Source: Psettodes erumei (taxonomy: Eukaryota > Chordata > Actinopteri > Pleuronectiformes > Psettodidae). Taken from it: DNA of 64,000 nt. Positions 14,801 to 27,813 of this stretch are shown here, in pieces (position 1 is the stretch's first letter; each line of letters begins with the position of its first letter). The notes under the pieces were generated by a model that was given only the letters and a program-made list of their open reading frames with translations, had not been told where the DNA came from and did no database searches. Location: assembly GCA_016785225.1 (NCBI GenBank), contig JAFBJZ010000831.1, positions 4,288,001 through 4,352,000 on the forward strand. Direction: 5' to 3'. The translations under genes were made by a program, and so were the position numbers.

Positions 14801-16815
14801 GACAACTTCTGGATGCAGTGTTGCAAGGAAACAACCTAGTTGTCTGGATCCAGATTTATCAAAATGAAAATATGAAAATGCACATACCTGGATATGATGT
14901 GGTATTTTTGTTTTTTGTCATGGCTCTGAACTGCCAGAATCAGTCATCTCATAGTTGGAGTCTCATCGAGACCCCCCGTGTGTGTGAAACAGCTGTTTCT
15001 GGAAAGAGCAACGGAGGAAAAGGAAGCAGGACAAGGAGGTCCACACCCAGGCTCATATCAATCACTCCAATGTCAGTTTGAGGATGGCCAGTCAGTTGGC
15101 AAAGATGATAAGGCCATGTGTGGAGACATTGTTAAAGGGTGGTAAACCGTGAGAAACCATTATAGTGATATTACAACATGTTGTGCAGAAGCCACGCCAC
15201 TCCAAACTGAGCTCAGACAGCAGGGTTTTATTGTTTCAACACTAATTGCTGGATTGAACTTTCAAATTAATTTATTTACAGGATAAAACAGAGGAGTTTT
15301 TTCTGGTTGTGAATTGGCTGTAAGACAATACTGAATGGGAGTTTCCTGGTCAGTTTTTGGAGACTATTTGAATTCATGTGAAAAACGGACAGGCGAAAAA
15401 AGCAGAGGAAAATAGCTATGAATGGAAAGAGAGAGGAAAGGCAGAGGGAGAAGAAAAAGGAAAAGAAACTTTAATCACAGAAACACTGACCCATAAAAAA
15501 GGAGAAGCAGACACAAGTGGAAACCAGAGGAATGTCAGCCAGCTGGGGGATACATCTATCCATCCAGCTCTTTCTGCTGTATTTCTACTTAAAGCTATGA
15601 GTGAATTGGATTGGGGTGGGGTGGGGGGTGGGGGTTAAAGAAAACGTATCCGAAACAAAAACCAAATTGAAGGATGAGCTAAAACCAGCAGTGCTAAAAC
15701 CCTGCGGCCATGAGATTGGGTCGGGGCGCAGCCAGGCCGCACATCTCTGAGCTTGAGCCAAGAACGACTTTGCTTCCCAGCCTTCTCCTTGGACTTTCAC
15801 GCTCTGGAGAGAGACAGCTCTCATACGGAGTGCTGAAGACTGTTTAATTACCTGACTGGCCAGTTAGTCTAACAGCCCGGCTGAGGCGTCTGACAGGCTT
15901 CCTTCGAGTCTCCGCTCTTCCCTCGCCACGGCGTAGACTCAGCCCCACTATACAAGAGCTAAACCCACATCCCCTTATTGGGAGCCAAGGCCAATTAGCT
16001 GCGTCCATGCTCACAGTGCTGACTGTTCACTTTTCCTACTTGCTTGTGTACATCCTAAATCTAACAAGAACAAGATGTTTTGTGATGGGATTCTTATCAG
16101 TAGCTGGAGGATCAGCAGGATGCAGAGTTCACTGGTTCACAAAGAAAGGGTTACATGCCATAGAAGCACTTCCTATTCTTGGCTTCTGAAGAGGCACAGG
16201 GTATGTGAATACATGTTTGAAAAGATTTGGCTGTGTCCCATCGTGTTATTTTTACACCCTTCTGTTCATACCTTAATAACCTGGCCTGGGGGGACACCAC
16301 TCCCTCACCGGATGAACTTTCATTGCCATTTGGGAGGTCAGGATTTATCTTATTAAATATGATGGAGATGTGTGTAAAATACACCCTGTGACTGCATTTC
16401 TCCCATCGGTTAGTATTTCAGGCATGCCTACAAGGTACTTGTTGAATTGAAGTGTATTGTCTCTGCTTGGGTAATCTCAGGAGTGAATGAATGGTTCCTC
16501 TTGGTCCTAGATGTTCTTGAGTGGCATACTGCAGTATGTCTCTCGACAAGACCCAGCTCAAGCGGATCTCTGCAATCATGAGCAACAGGTGGGCTTGGAC
16601 AGCGTTCCCTCCACTGCAAACAATTTTGCTTTGAAACCCCTAAAGCCTGATCCAAGACAGGAAAAACTTCCCATTAGTGCTGCTTATTTTCTTTTCATGG
16701 ACCACACGCACCAAAACATGCAAGCAAGGCAGCATTGCTTTGACTTGCATTCATTTCCTGGAGTCTTAACCAAAATTTAACCATAACCACAACATGCCTA
16801 TCCGCAACCCTCACC
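8801..16815. other. Intergenic DNA, no gene recognised
   Basis: Several long open frames occur here: a 190-codon frame on the minus strand at 9878-10450 and a 178-codon frame on the plus strand at 13322-13858. Both are low-complexity (Pro/Ser/His-rich, or running through a GT array) and have no recognisable domain. A moderately GC-rich patch at about 15690-15980 differs from its AT-rich surroundings and may be a conserved non-coding element. No exon could be supported. Confidence 0.55.
13624..13653. repeat. (GT)n array followed by a G tract
   Basis: About ten GT units run directly into a run of ten G residues. This simple sequence lies in gene-free DNA. Confidence 0.95.
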
Positions 16816-16819
16816 TATG

Positions 16820-17272
16820 CCACAAAAGAATAGTTTGACATTTTGGGGGAACATGCTTATTTGCTTTCTGTCTGCAAGTCCTGGTGGAGAAGGTTGACAC
16901 CGAGAACGTTGATACTGGCTGTCTAAAAAACATCCCTAAAAACCAGTTTGATTAGCTTAGCACAAACACTGGAAAGAGGGGGAAACATCTAGCCTGCCTC
17001 TGTCCAAAGGTAACAAAATCCACTGCTCACTTTTTGTTTGTTTAATTTGTACAATAACCAAGTGTAAGAATGCATTTTAACTATGGGTTATAAGTCAGAC
17101 TCTTTCTTGGCTAGGAGCAGTAAATTCCAGAAGTAACCTCTAGTTGCCTGGCAACTGGTCCCAGCCACAAAATTGTTGAAATAGCCTGGGATATGACAGC
17201 AAATAAATCACTGAAATTTGTTGTTTTTACACTTTAGATTTTGTACGGATTAAACAAACGAGATATAACGTA
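16820..17272 (+). repeat. Dispersed repeat family B, copy 1
   Basis: This block shares its order of short motifs with the block at 32628-32960: a 'gacatttt(g)ggg(g)aa' start, a 'cttatt-g-tttctg/cttg' segment, the 'gcttag' segment, 'ctctgtcc(a/c)aaggt(a/t)acaaaatc', and 'gtttgtttaat-tgtaca'. From memory this layout is common in teleost genomes, but I cannot name the family with certainty. The end of this copy (about 17221-17272) is the reverse complement of the family's own 'gtttgtttaatccgtacaaaa' segment, so the copy folds back on itself. It abuts another repeat at 17272. Confidence 0.75.
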
Positions 17273-17585
17273 CACGGTGGTGCAGTGGTTACCACTGTTG
17301 CCTCATAGCTAGAAACTTCTCAGTTCGAATTGGAGCCTTTCGTGTAGCAACTCACAGAGTCTCCCCGTCCCTGCATGGGTTTTTCTCCGGGTTCTCCGGC
17401 TTTCCCCTTCTCCACCAAAGACATGCAGGTTAGGTTGATTGTGACACCTACAGGCTATTTTGAGTTGGCAGAGAAGGTAAAGGTTTGTCTACCTATCCAG
17501 CAGGTACCCTACCCTCACTGGATTTTGCCAGCCCCTTGTGACCTTCAAAGGTTAAGCACACAACAAATGGATGAATGGATTTCAC
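17272..17585 (+). repeat. Degenerate dispersed repeat with SINE-like head
   Basis: The block begins with 'cacggtggtgcagtggtta', continues with a 'gttcgaattgg' segment, a 'gggtttttctccgggttctcc' type segment and 'aaagacatgcaggtt', and ends in 'atggatgaatggatt'. I recognise this order as a very common teleost interspersed repeat, usually ending in a TGGA-rich tail. The head resembles tRNA A- and B-box spacing, but the copy is decayed and is not a tRNA gene. It sits directly against repeat B copy 1, suggesting one element inserted at the edge of the other. Confidence 0.75.
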
Positions 17586-17589
17586 ATGT

Positions 17590-20500
17590 TAATCACAGAT
17601 CCCTAAAGGTGAAAGTGGGCAGATTTTTTTGGTAAGGCTAATTCTGACCTCAGTCTTCATGTTGAACTCAGTTAACTGGCTGCTCATAGTAGTCTTATAT
17701 TTAAAGGACAGATATGAATGTGGCATTGATCTTTTTGTCTGACTCTCCAGCAAAACAGTGGAATTCCCAAAATGTCAAACTATTACTTTAATCAGAAAAT
17801 CAGATTAAATCGTTTTCCTAGTGGGAATCCTCTTTTTGTTGGTATTCTCCTATAAAGCCACTGTTTGAACAGATTTTTGTCCCTACGGCATTTAATCACA
17901 ACAAAAGAATGCATACAAAGGTCAATCATGCATAAAAACTAACTACCTCAGTGCTATAGGTACTCCCCTCACCCCAGCTTTGTGTTTCTTGCTACAGCTA
18001 CAGTGGGATAAAAAAAATTGTAATCAGAGCCCTGGGCCGTCCACCCTGTGCTGGGACTCTGGAGTGGTTTGAGAGTGGGCCAGACATTCCAAAAGTGATC
18101 GCCGCCCAGACACCCAGCAGCAGCCAGTCAGCAACAAATTCCAGAATAGCAGCGCTGCCGCTAAAAATAGTCATCTGGACAGGAGAGGGATGGAGAACTG
18201 GGTGTGTGGAGGGGGGCTGCTGGATGGAGGATGAATGATAGAGGAGTGGAAGCTGAGCAGGAAAGGAGGGTGGTTTATTCCATTCCATATCCAGTCACAA
18301 TGTTATCACAGCAGCGCAGAGGAAAAGGAGCCCTGCAGGGATGTGAGTTAGGAACCTGCGTGAGTGCTTTCCGAGAGAGCGAGAAAAAATGAAAGAGAAC
18401 TTCTAAAAAACGTGCACATGGTGAGTGTGTGCTCGTGCATTTGTGTGTATGTGAATGTGCAAAAAGTGTGGAAAGCGGCCTCTTAGACTGTTATTTCTAA
18501 AACAATGTGTCAGCTAACTGGGGGAACACACGCTTCACTGTACTTGGGACTTTCTTCAGGCCCGGCCCTCTGTTTATTTTTCCTGCAATGAACGGGCAGC
18601 TCAGTTTACAACAGCCATCCTAAACCATGCACTGTGGAACATCCTGCCTGCAACAGCAGCCAGACGTGCCAAGGCAGCATAAACCTCGCCAAATCCTCTG
18701 CTGCTTTTCCTCAATTTGCAGACTATCCCCCTACTTTCTTCATATGAAGCCACTTTTTTTCTGGAGACAAAAGGAGATGTAAACTGATTTGAAGCGCATG
18801 TAAATTTTTCAACTTTCATGTTCCAAATCCCCCTGCGTGTGATGGCTTTTATCCGATGCAGCTTGGGCTGCAAAGGGAAAGGGCCTCTTTTCAAGTCTGT
18901 GCTTCCAGCTAAAAGCAGAGAACAGCTTATATCCTCCAACATTATGCAGAGTTCCATATCTGCAAGGCATAGAGTTGGGGTCCCACTAAAGAACCGGATA
19001 GGGTGGAGGTCTGGGGAGGTTTGGCATTTTGAATGCTTAGCTGGGTATGCTGTCTCCATCAATAAACCCTCACCCGCTAACTTTAGGGGCAAATAGGCTC
19101 ACCTTCTACAGTTGGATGGAGGAGGTAGTAGGAGGGAACAGGGTTCAGAGGGTGTAGCAGCTGGACATTATTTAAAGGGTCAAAAAGTGAAACAGAAATT
19201 GTTCTGAGGACACTAAAAATCCCTTTGAAACTCAGATCATATCAGTGTCAGAAGTTCAGCCATTACAGTCGCAAAAGATGTTTTCATTTTTTCTCCCCAT
19301 CTGTACTGGCTTTTTCATATGACTGACAATTAATTACCATAAGCATTTAAATTGTTGCAGAACTGCTCTTTTATTGATTGTCCTCAGCTTGTAGTTTTAC
19401 ATTGCAGCTGACTTAGACAACTGGAATTTGCATTAAAACAAAGAGACCTGTGCTTGTTCCAAGGATAATCATTTTGCTCCTTTTGAGAACTTTTGACTTC
19501 CCAAAAGAAATAATGACGATGATTGATGATGATGATTGATGTAATTTTCTGTATTTCACAGTCAGTGTGACAAGAATGAGTATTGATGTAGGTGGGATTT
19601 ATAAATAGAAGTCTTAAATGCTGCTTTTATAGCCCAGACTAGCACACAAAGGCCAATTTTAGACTTGGGATAACAGTTTCAGTGTGTGACTGAGGAAACC
19701 GAAATCCAGCTATGCACCATTCCCTAGAAGTAAGATGTTGTCTTCTTCCAAGGCCTGCAGCCTGCGTCTGGCCAGCACGAGCTGGGGGTGCTGTCCTACT
19801 CATCAGTACCAAAGCCCCAAAAGACTGCAAAGCTTCCAGCCAGCCACCCACCCCCCCCGTCTGTAAAATGTGGATCAAATTAACCCGGCAGCAGCAATGT
19901 TCTCTCTCGACAATCAATTGACTCCAAGTCCTAAAAACAGACACTCGTTTCTTCCCCGAGCCAGACATGAACTGTGTTCTCTGCTCCATGTTGTCTGCTG
20001 CTGTTTGTTTGACTTTGTCAGTTTTCTAATGACGAAGAAATTGCTTTTCTCCAGAGAGCACAGTAGACTATTATAGTCTACTTAAAAAAATTACCAGCTG
20101 GTGTGCTGGATCCAAAAAAACAATATTGAGCACTGAAGATGCAATATCAACACTTTTGTCACATAACTGCCTGCAGGATTTGTTTTATATTTGCTCTATT
20201 TCCAGTGTCAGTTAGGTGAACTGCTACTTACCTGTTGGTTTTAGCCTGTGTTGTCTCATTTGGGTTCAGGGTTGTCCGTCATGTAATTGGCAGCGTGTGC
20301 TTGATTGGAATGTACCAGTGCTGCAGTTTCCTTTATTGGGACTGGCTGTCATTCATCCACTCTGGGCTCATTCCCAGAAAAATTGAGAGTCTGCCTCCGT
20401 TCAAGAGGATCCCAGACTGAACACAGGTCCTTTTTTCCTGAGCATGAAAGTGTTTTGTAGTTGGTGCTACAGTGGGTTTCCTCAGCAGAGTGTTCAGTTA

Positions 20501-22415
20501 GCCGGTTTATTTGGTGGGCTGCACAAAATAATGCATCAAGACACACGACTCCATGTGCTTTTGCTGCCCAGTGCTCAGGCACACAGCTCTTCATAGGAAC
20601 AACTTGAACCACTTCAGACTTTTCCCCTCTGGCTCAGGCGCTCCTTCTGTCCTGCTCCCAAACAAAACAGCCACTACTGCAGAGAAAAAGGGGCACTTGA
20701 TTAGTCAACTCACCTCAGCTATGCTAACCAACTCACCTGGTGCTGCCCCTGCAAGCTAGCTCTGCCCAGCCCAGCCAACACAACCACGCCCAGCCCCATA
20801 TATTTGTATTCTTTAAACTTAAAATTTGGTTTCATGGTAGAGCAAAGTCACAACAAATCAAAACTCCCACAGTATCACAGTTACATGGTTGTAAATTGGA
20901 GGAAAGAAACAGAGATGAAAGAATGTTGTCCTGCTTTCATGCTTTCAGGTACATTGGCTCAGTTTATGTGTTAACCTAAATCAAATGAAACCAACGGCAA
21001 GTGGCTGGGAATTATGCCGGGCTCTACTTATGTATCATAATCTATTCTGCAGTCTATCCAACACTAAATGCACTGATTCCATCTCGGTTAACATATGGGT
21101 GCGTCAAGCTCATGTGTAGGCATTTACGTTATAGTTAACACACATTTAACACCTGTCAGTTGCTCTTTCAAAGCTCCATCCTGGCATTTCACTTAGAAAA
21201 TTCCTTACCTTAAAAACCAAACAACCCCAAGACAAGCAGCTCTCTTGACCAATAGAAGAGCAGGAGGTAGGCCGCCTTTAATGTGTGCAAACCATTGTCT
21301 GTAACCACAAATGAGCTTGACAGCGTTGTATTTGAAGAATGAAATAAAAGTTGCGCCTTTAGCCACATTTTGGTAGAAATATGATGTGTTCAGAACATAC
21401 TGGGCACACGAATGGACAGCAGAGAAGTGGAGTATTCTGCAGAAATGATTTGAAATCTTTCTATGGATGTTTTGATTTCTGTTTCCACTGTAAAAGGTGG
21501 TTACTATTGGAATTCATTGTAACCAACATGAATTAGAGCTGCCCGGAGTCACTGTGATCGTGAGGAAAAGAACTGTTTTACAGCCACCTCTCAGGCCCAA
21601 GGGAATGACTTTTTAATGCTCAAAAAATAGAATTTGTGTGGAGTATTGGTTAAGCGTCAAGTTAATTTAACTTTAACTACAGCAGCAGCAGAGGCTGTGT
21701 GGAAACACTGGCTAATTTCAGTGCCTAAAACTGGATCTTGGTAGCTCTTTTTTGGACAGGCTGGCTTCCTGTTTTAAACAAATTCCGTTCAAAGTGAGTC
21801 AAAAAGCCTCTACTCTTTTATAGTGGCATTTGGCTTTTGCCCCTGTTAATTAATATAATTAATTACGGTGGAGTTAAGGTGGAAAACAGGACACCGTTGC
21901 ACCACTGGTTCAGTACCGCTGGCCTCTTTTATGCATCCATGTAGGTTTTTGGGTCGCACACTTTTAAAAAAGGAAAATAAATTAGGACATCTTTCCAATT
22001 ATAGTTGGTTTTACACGTGTCCTCGTGTAAGAAGAGGAGCAGTGGATAAAGTAGTTCTGCCCCAAACTCTGGGGCTGTTTGTTTATTCAATTCAACCACT
22101 GGATCAAACCAGAAATAACTTTTTCAAATACTAACATTTGAAATATGAGCATGTGCCAAGGTTAAAGCAACCACTGGAAGTTAAGCTGGAAATAAATGAA
22201 AAGGAAATTAGCTAGTAGCCTGTGTGAGAGATGGCAATCTTGGCCTAGTGGCCTATTTTTGAGTGGGATGGGGTATTTGTAATGTGAATGCCATACACTT
22301 CAGTAGTGAGTTAAAGAGTTTTGCTTGCCCACTTTGAGGGCATGTGCTGATTAAAGTTTAATGTTACTTATCTTGCCTAACTTATGAAGCTCTAGAGTGA
22401 AAAGACAAAACATAA
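17590..22415. other. Intergenic DNA downstream of nuak1, no gene recognised
   Basis: No supported exon was seen. At 18540-19100 both strands are unusually free of stops: a 163-codon frame on the minus strand that starts at a TTG, and a 92-codon frame on the plus strand. Neither translation resembles a known protein. This and the GC-richer patch at about 18000-18400 may be conserved non-coding elements. The rest is AT-rich. Confidence 0.55.
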
Positions 22416-22424
22416 AAACAAACA

Positions 22425-25400
22425 CATGTAACTTTCAAGATCCATTTATTTGAGTTGATACAGTACTACAGAGGCATTGTGTTGAGTAGAAATACACCCA
22501 AACGGATGAATTAAGACATTTTACAAGATTAGAGGAACTCTTATTGATTTTGTTACTCTTAAAAATACCAGCTTGACCACTGCCTTTACAATGAGATGAT
22601 ACCACTCTATTTGAATGAACATACATGACATATCTGTGTGCAGTACGTTCTGAAAACAACACACTGTCCAAAGTAGGCCAAAGCATGAACAGGGAGCACT
22701 CTGACAACAAATTAAATGGCTTGATCACCAATAAATACAAGTATAAAAACACATTGATAATAATTTTCATTATCAAAAAACAAAACAAAACAAAAAAAGT
22801 TAATAAAAGATACCAAAGGCACGCAACTTAATCCACTTTGGCAGTCCAGGATCACCAACAGACAAAAAAATAAAACCAAAAACTGTGGCAAAAGCCAACA
22901 ATAGTAATGAACCATAACAAAAATAATACTTAAATAACATAATAATACTAATTTATTATTATTATTGTCATAACAATATCCAGTCAAGTTTTCCTATGAT
23001 TAGACTTTCTGCTAACTAACAGATATGCACCAGTTATTTCCAGTTTGGCAGAGTTTAAGTTTCATCATCAGATTCTTTCCATTGCTTTATTTCCTTTTCC
23101 TCCTGATGATATTTGGAATTTTTTGGATCTCCCATGCTTTGGTAGTGGTTGAAATTCAATTTTCATAAGTTCAGCTGTCAATATATTAGTATATGTTTCC
23201 ATTTCTCAGAACACTAATTAATATTTTTTAATTTATAAAGGTAATTTTTTGCCATCTAAAAGGTTTTTAATGAGCTTCTATGAACCATGGGGGGACCAAA
23301 ACAAAGATGAGTCTACACCAATTTCAGATAAGGTTGTCTGTTTTTGGAGAGAAATTTTAATACTTCGAGGAAGGAAGTATTTTCTGCCATAACATAAAGC
23401 AATATAAAGTTTCTTATATTTTGGAAAATCAAAAACAGAAGCATAATAAAACAAAATACTAACATAGTATAATTTTCTCACTGTAAATCCAGTTGACAAT
23501 AAAATGCAATACAAAAGGCAATAAAATGCAATATAATACGCAACGGGTCTTTTCATATGAATCAATACCCAGGACCTTTCCTTCACACGAGCGGACCACT
23601 GAAAACATTCGACATGTGATCTTTTTTCCCTCTGGGTCACCCACCACATGGTTTTCCATCCACATCATTTGATATTTTGGATGATATCAGTCACTGTTTT
23701 CCTCACTTTTTTGCTGCTGTTGAAAAGTGTAACATACTTTCTGAGGCACACACTGACCCTCAAGCCAAGCTGTATCAACAGCCTCCAGCATTTCAAATGC
23801 AAATTCCAAAGGGGAAAAGAAATAGTGATAATAAAACAAATGTTAAATAAATAAAGCCAGCGTGGGGATGATTTCATTCATCAATGGGGATTCCAACATC
23901 GAAGGAAGATCTGAAGGGCTCTCATTAGTCCCGACCTACCAGCACCCCTGAATCATATCAAAGCTTCAAATCACATCTTTGGTATAAAACAAAAAACTTT
24001 CTATCAACTCTTTCTAGTCACTTTCTTTACATTCACTAATCTACATTACAATTTCTTCCAAAAAGAAATCTAACTCCTTGACCCATCCTGTGTTTTTACA
24101 GGAAAGTCCCCTCTGATCTCAGCACCACTCCATGCATCACTCTTTCACACTTTTCTTCTCCCTCTAGCTATAAATCTCCACTCGCTGCGTCTCTCTTACG
24201 TACAAATGAAAACAAAAGCTGGCTAATTGTACTTGGTTAAAATAATGGACTCGTATGTACACAGCTGGAGGGCTCAGCAGAGACCGCAGATCCCACCTGT
24301 GCTGAGTCGGGCTGGAGCTGATAGAGATCTCTAGCACCAACACGTCTCCAGTCTTTGTCTGAGGAATTTGCTGTGTCATCAGCAGGCAAAAACAAAACAC
24401 CTTATTTAGCTCTTTTGAAGAGCTCTGGGGTAAAATATTAACCAGTCTGACAATGGAAAACACCTTACTTGTCTTTGGTAGGAGAAAAAAAGACTCTCTC
24501 ACTAAATAGCCAATTTTATCACATAGCCTCAAAAGCCTTAAAAGAGCCAGGCACATTCCACGACTGTGAGATGGTGTCTTCGCCATCTCCCTTCACTAAA
24601 TGTCCTGCTAGGTGAGTCCCTGCAGACCTCTGGTGCTGCCAGCAAATCTGTGTGTTCAACCGAGCCACCGAAACTGCTGACAAACCAAACTACAAGCTTA
24701 AACACTGACAAAGAGCACAGAGGAGGCTTTTCCGAGGCTGCCTGTAGATGTTGGCATGACTCTGTGTGATTCAACTTGGGGGGGGGTACTGTTTGATCCC
24801 AACTGCCTCAGACTGACCTTTGAACCCCAAAACAAAAAAAGGTAGAGGTAAAGGTAGTCAGCTGTGCGCTGAAGGCCCTGGGTCTCTCCACATTCACAAA
24901 CATCAAAAAAGCACAACTGGTGACAGGTTGGCCTGGCTTTTCCCTCCACTTTAAGGAAATGACATACATAATTTTTTATCATGAGTCAAAAAAGGCACTT
25001 CCTACATATTCCCTAGTATCATACACATATATAGGACATACACTTTTATGAAGGTATAATTGCCCACGTGTCTTACATGCGCAGACATAGTTATATAATT
25101 GCTGAGTAGATATATGTTTCTCATCACTGAGTAACGTAATTATATATGTCAGTTCCACACAAAGAGTTGGAGACAAGGAGCTTTGGACTCTTCCAGTAAC
25201 AGCCAGCGCCCACCAGTTTTGCACTTACAACTAAAAGCTACAAAAAATATTAATAAATAATCAGCAATGTCAGTTATTTTTGGAACAAGACCCTGGTTTG
25301 TTGCTTTTTTTAAAGGAAGTAAAGATCACAAAAGCATGTGCCCTGTGTGAGTTTTTAAGGTGCTTTTGTAAACTCAAACTCAAAATGGGTGGCATACAAG

Positions 25401-25804
25401 GAGAGCCAACCAGTTTCTGGTTGCTGCGTTTGTGATTCTAACTTGCCTTCTTGCTGAATATGTAAACATGTCGAACACAGCAAAGTCTATGGGCGGGCCG
25501 AGAAAGCAGACTGGGTGGCATTCTCTCCTGCCAGCTCCTTCTCTCTCCTGTTCACAAAACCCTACTTAATTTCCGCTTCACCAGAGAAGTGCACCTAAGT
25601 GTGTACATCTGTGTGTGTATGTGTACATAGGTATATATATATAATTTCCTTCAAGATTTCAGTTCCATTTAAGAAGCCCAACTTCCAAAAAAGGTGTATC
25701 CCAGTAACACACTGGTCGTTAATGCCATCAATATATATCTGTGCACGCATACACACATGTTTAGGTTTAATTCCCTCTGCTTCTTTCTCTCTGCCACCCA
25801 TCTG
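22425..25804 (-). other. nuak1: Probable nuak1 3' untranslated region
   Basis: The region follows the nuak1 stop codon and runs, reading the minus strand, to the AATAAA at 22445-22450. It is AU-rich and U-tract-rich (for example the T/G-rich run at 22775-22800), as expected of a long vertebrate 3' UTR. Several other AATAAA hexamers lie inside it, for example near 23085, so shorter transcripts are possible. The distal end is inferred from the hexamer only. Confidence 0.55.
22445..22450 (-). terminator. Candidate distal polyadenylation signal of nuak1
   Basis: TTTATT on the plus strand reads AATAAA on the gene strand, about 3.35 kb after the nuak1 stop codon. It is the last such hexamer before the sequence loses its 3'-UTR-like character. 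Cleavage would be expected near 22415-22435. Confidence 0.45.
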
Positions 25805-27775
25805 TTAGGTGAGGTTGCTGCTGATGTCCAGGGCTTGCTGGTACACCTGAGTCATGTCCTCCAGGTCCCCCAGCAAGGAGAAGCTGCCATTGTCCCCTGG
25901 GGAGCCTTTCATTTTGGGGCCGCGGCTGAACTTGGGTCCCTGGAGCGGGGGGGCTGCCTGGAAGCCCTTGAAGTTGGCGAGCTGCAGTAGGTTTTCAGCA
26001 GAGACACAGGCCCTGATGTTTGGGCGGAGGTGGGGCGTGGAGGGATGCCACTCGGCCCCGCTGAGGGAGCTGGGTGACAGGGACAGGACGGAGCTGTCAT
26101 CCCCGACTATACTGGAGGGCCGACTCTGACTGCGGGACAGACCAGAGTCAGTTGATGGAGGAGGCTCACCGAGAACTCCGGCCACTGCTGCTGCTGACGG
26201 AGGCCCACTGTAGGTGGAATACTTGCCATTTCGCTTCAAGATGCCTTTTCTTCCCATCACTCTCTTGGGCGGGGACGTGGCTAGTAGAGACATACTGGCA
26301 CCCCCTAAAATCTCGGAGGACTCACTGCGTTCTGGGGAGGAGTAGTACCCTGATTCCCGCTGTTGGTTGTTCTTCAAGATGCCTTTCTTGGGCAGAGAGG
26401 GTACCATCTTTGCTGGCGAGCCTCCTCCCAGAGTCGGCTCCTCTTCCTCTCTATCTGGACTCGAGGCCTCTTCTCCCCCTTCAGCTTGTTGAGGCAGCGC
26501 TGCCTGGCCCAACTCCACCTCCTCCAGACTGGCAGACTGCTGCTCCTCAGTAACCCTGGTCTTCAAGATCCCCTTGGGTCTCTTCAGACCCGGCTTGTCC
26601 TCAGCTCCGCAGTGGGCTTGTCCTGCCTCGACATTTTCCTTCTTGGACTTTTTGGGCCTCTGGCGCAGCAGCTGGGGAATGGCTGCAGCTTTGGCTCCAG
26701 AACCACGTGGCTCAGTGCGGTTCTGCCAGTCGATGAAACGGGCCAGCATGGGTGAGCCTCCGTGGTCACGTTGGGTCTCGCAGTCACACACACTGTTCTT
26801 CCAGCCCCAGTTTACCCACCAGTGATTGGCTATGTCCTCCACTGTAGCCCGGCGCTCAGGGTTCACCATCAGCATCCAGCGGATCAGTCCACGGGCATCT
26901 AGTAGGAAACAGAACAAGTACAAAAGTGTGAAACTCAGGCCATGACTGATGTGGGTTTTCATTTAAAAATTAATAATCATGGATATATAGTATGTAAATA
27001 TGGTTTTACATGGTTACTCAATTTTAGGCATCCGTATGTTTTTACAGCCTAAAACCATTAATCGCTAAATATTTTGAATGGTTTTCCATTGTTCAGTGGA
27101 CACCACAATAATGCATCCTCAGTTAAACAAAACCCAATGGGTCACTGAGTTTCAGTTTCTGACAAATGGCATAGCTGAGTTTATGATATTGTTTCATAAA
27201 GGGGAGCTGTGTTTTCCTATCATGACAAAAACAACACAAAAACAAGGTTCCTGCAGCACCTGACGACTGAGTGGGCTCTTTGTATTCGCCGTTGCTAATC
27301 TGGCGAATGAGGTTCTTGTGGTCTCCCCCATCGAACGGCATGGTCCCATAGACCAGGGTGTACAACAGCACCCCTAGAGCCCAGCTGTCCACCTGGTGAA
27401 AACGAAAACCATGTCATGACTTGGTGACATCAATAAATAATTTTTCACAGTAGCATCACACAAGAACATCTCTGCTAAGTATCTTGTGATGCAACAGTGC
27501 TTCTCCTGCCCTCTAGTTCCCACAACATGCCAAGCAAACCCCCGCCCCCTTCTGAAGAAAGCACTTTCCAACCACCAACCTAAAGCAATGAGGCTTTTTA
27601 AGTAAGCAGTTACATAAGACTTGGTGTGTGGGACATGAGGAGATGCAGAGCCATGGGGGTGGGTGGGAAGGGGGCAATGAGTCCAGCGGAGATGGCAGAG
27701 TCATGATATCCTGAGCCCCTGAAGTCTTAACTGGAGACACGCTGCCATTCAGTGATCACCAGATGACCCATGTCA

Positions 27776-27813
<38 letters not shown>

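Noticed and set aside
17272..17340. tRNA gene
   Set aside because: A- and B-box-like segments are present, but the copy belongs to a dispersed repeat and lacks a plausible cloverleaf and anticodon arm.
26074..26755. Plus-strand frames of 130-159 codons
   Set aside because: Antisense shadows of nuak1 exon 7.
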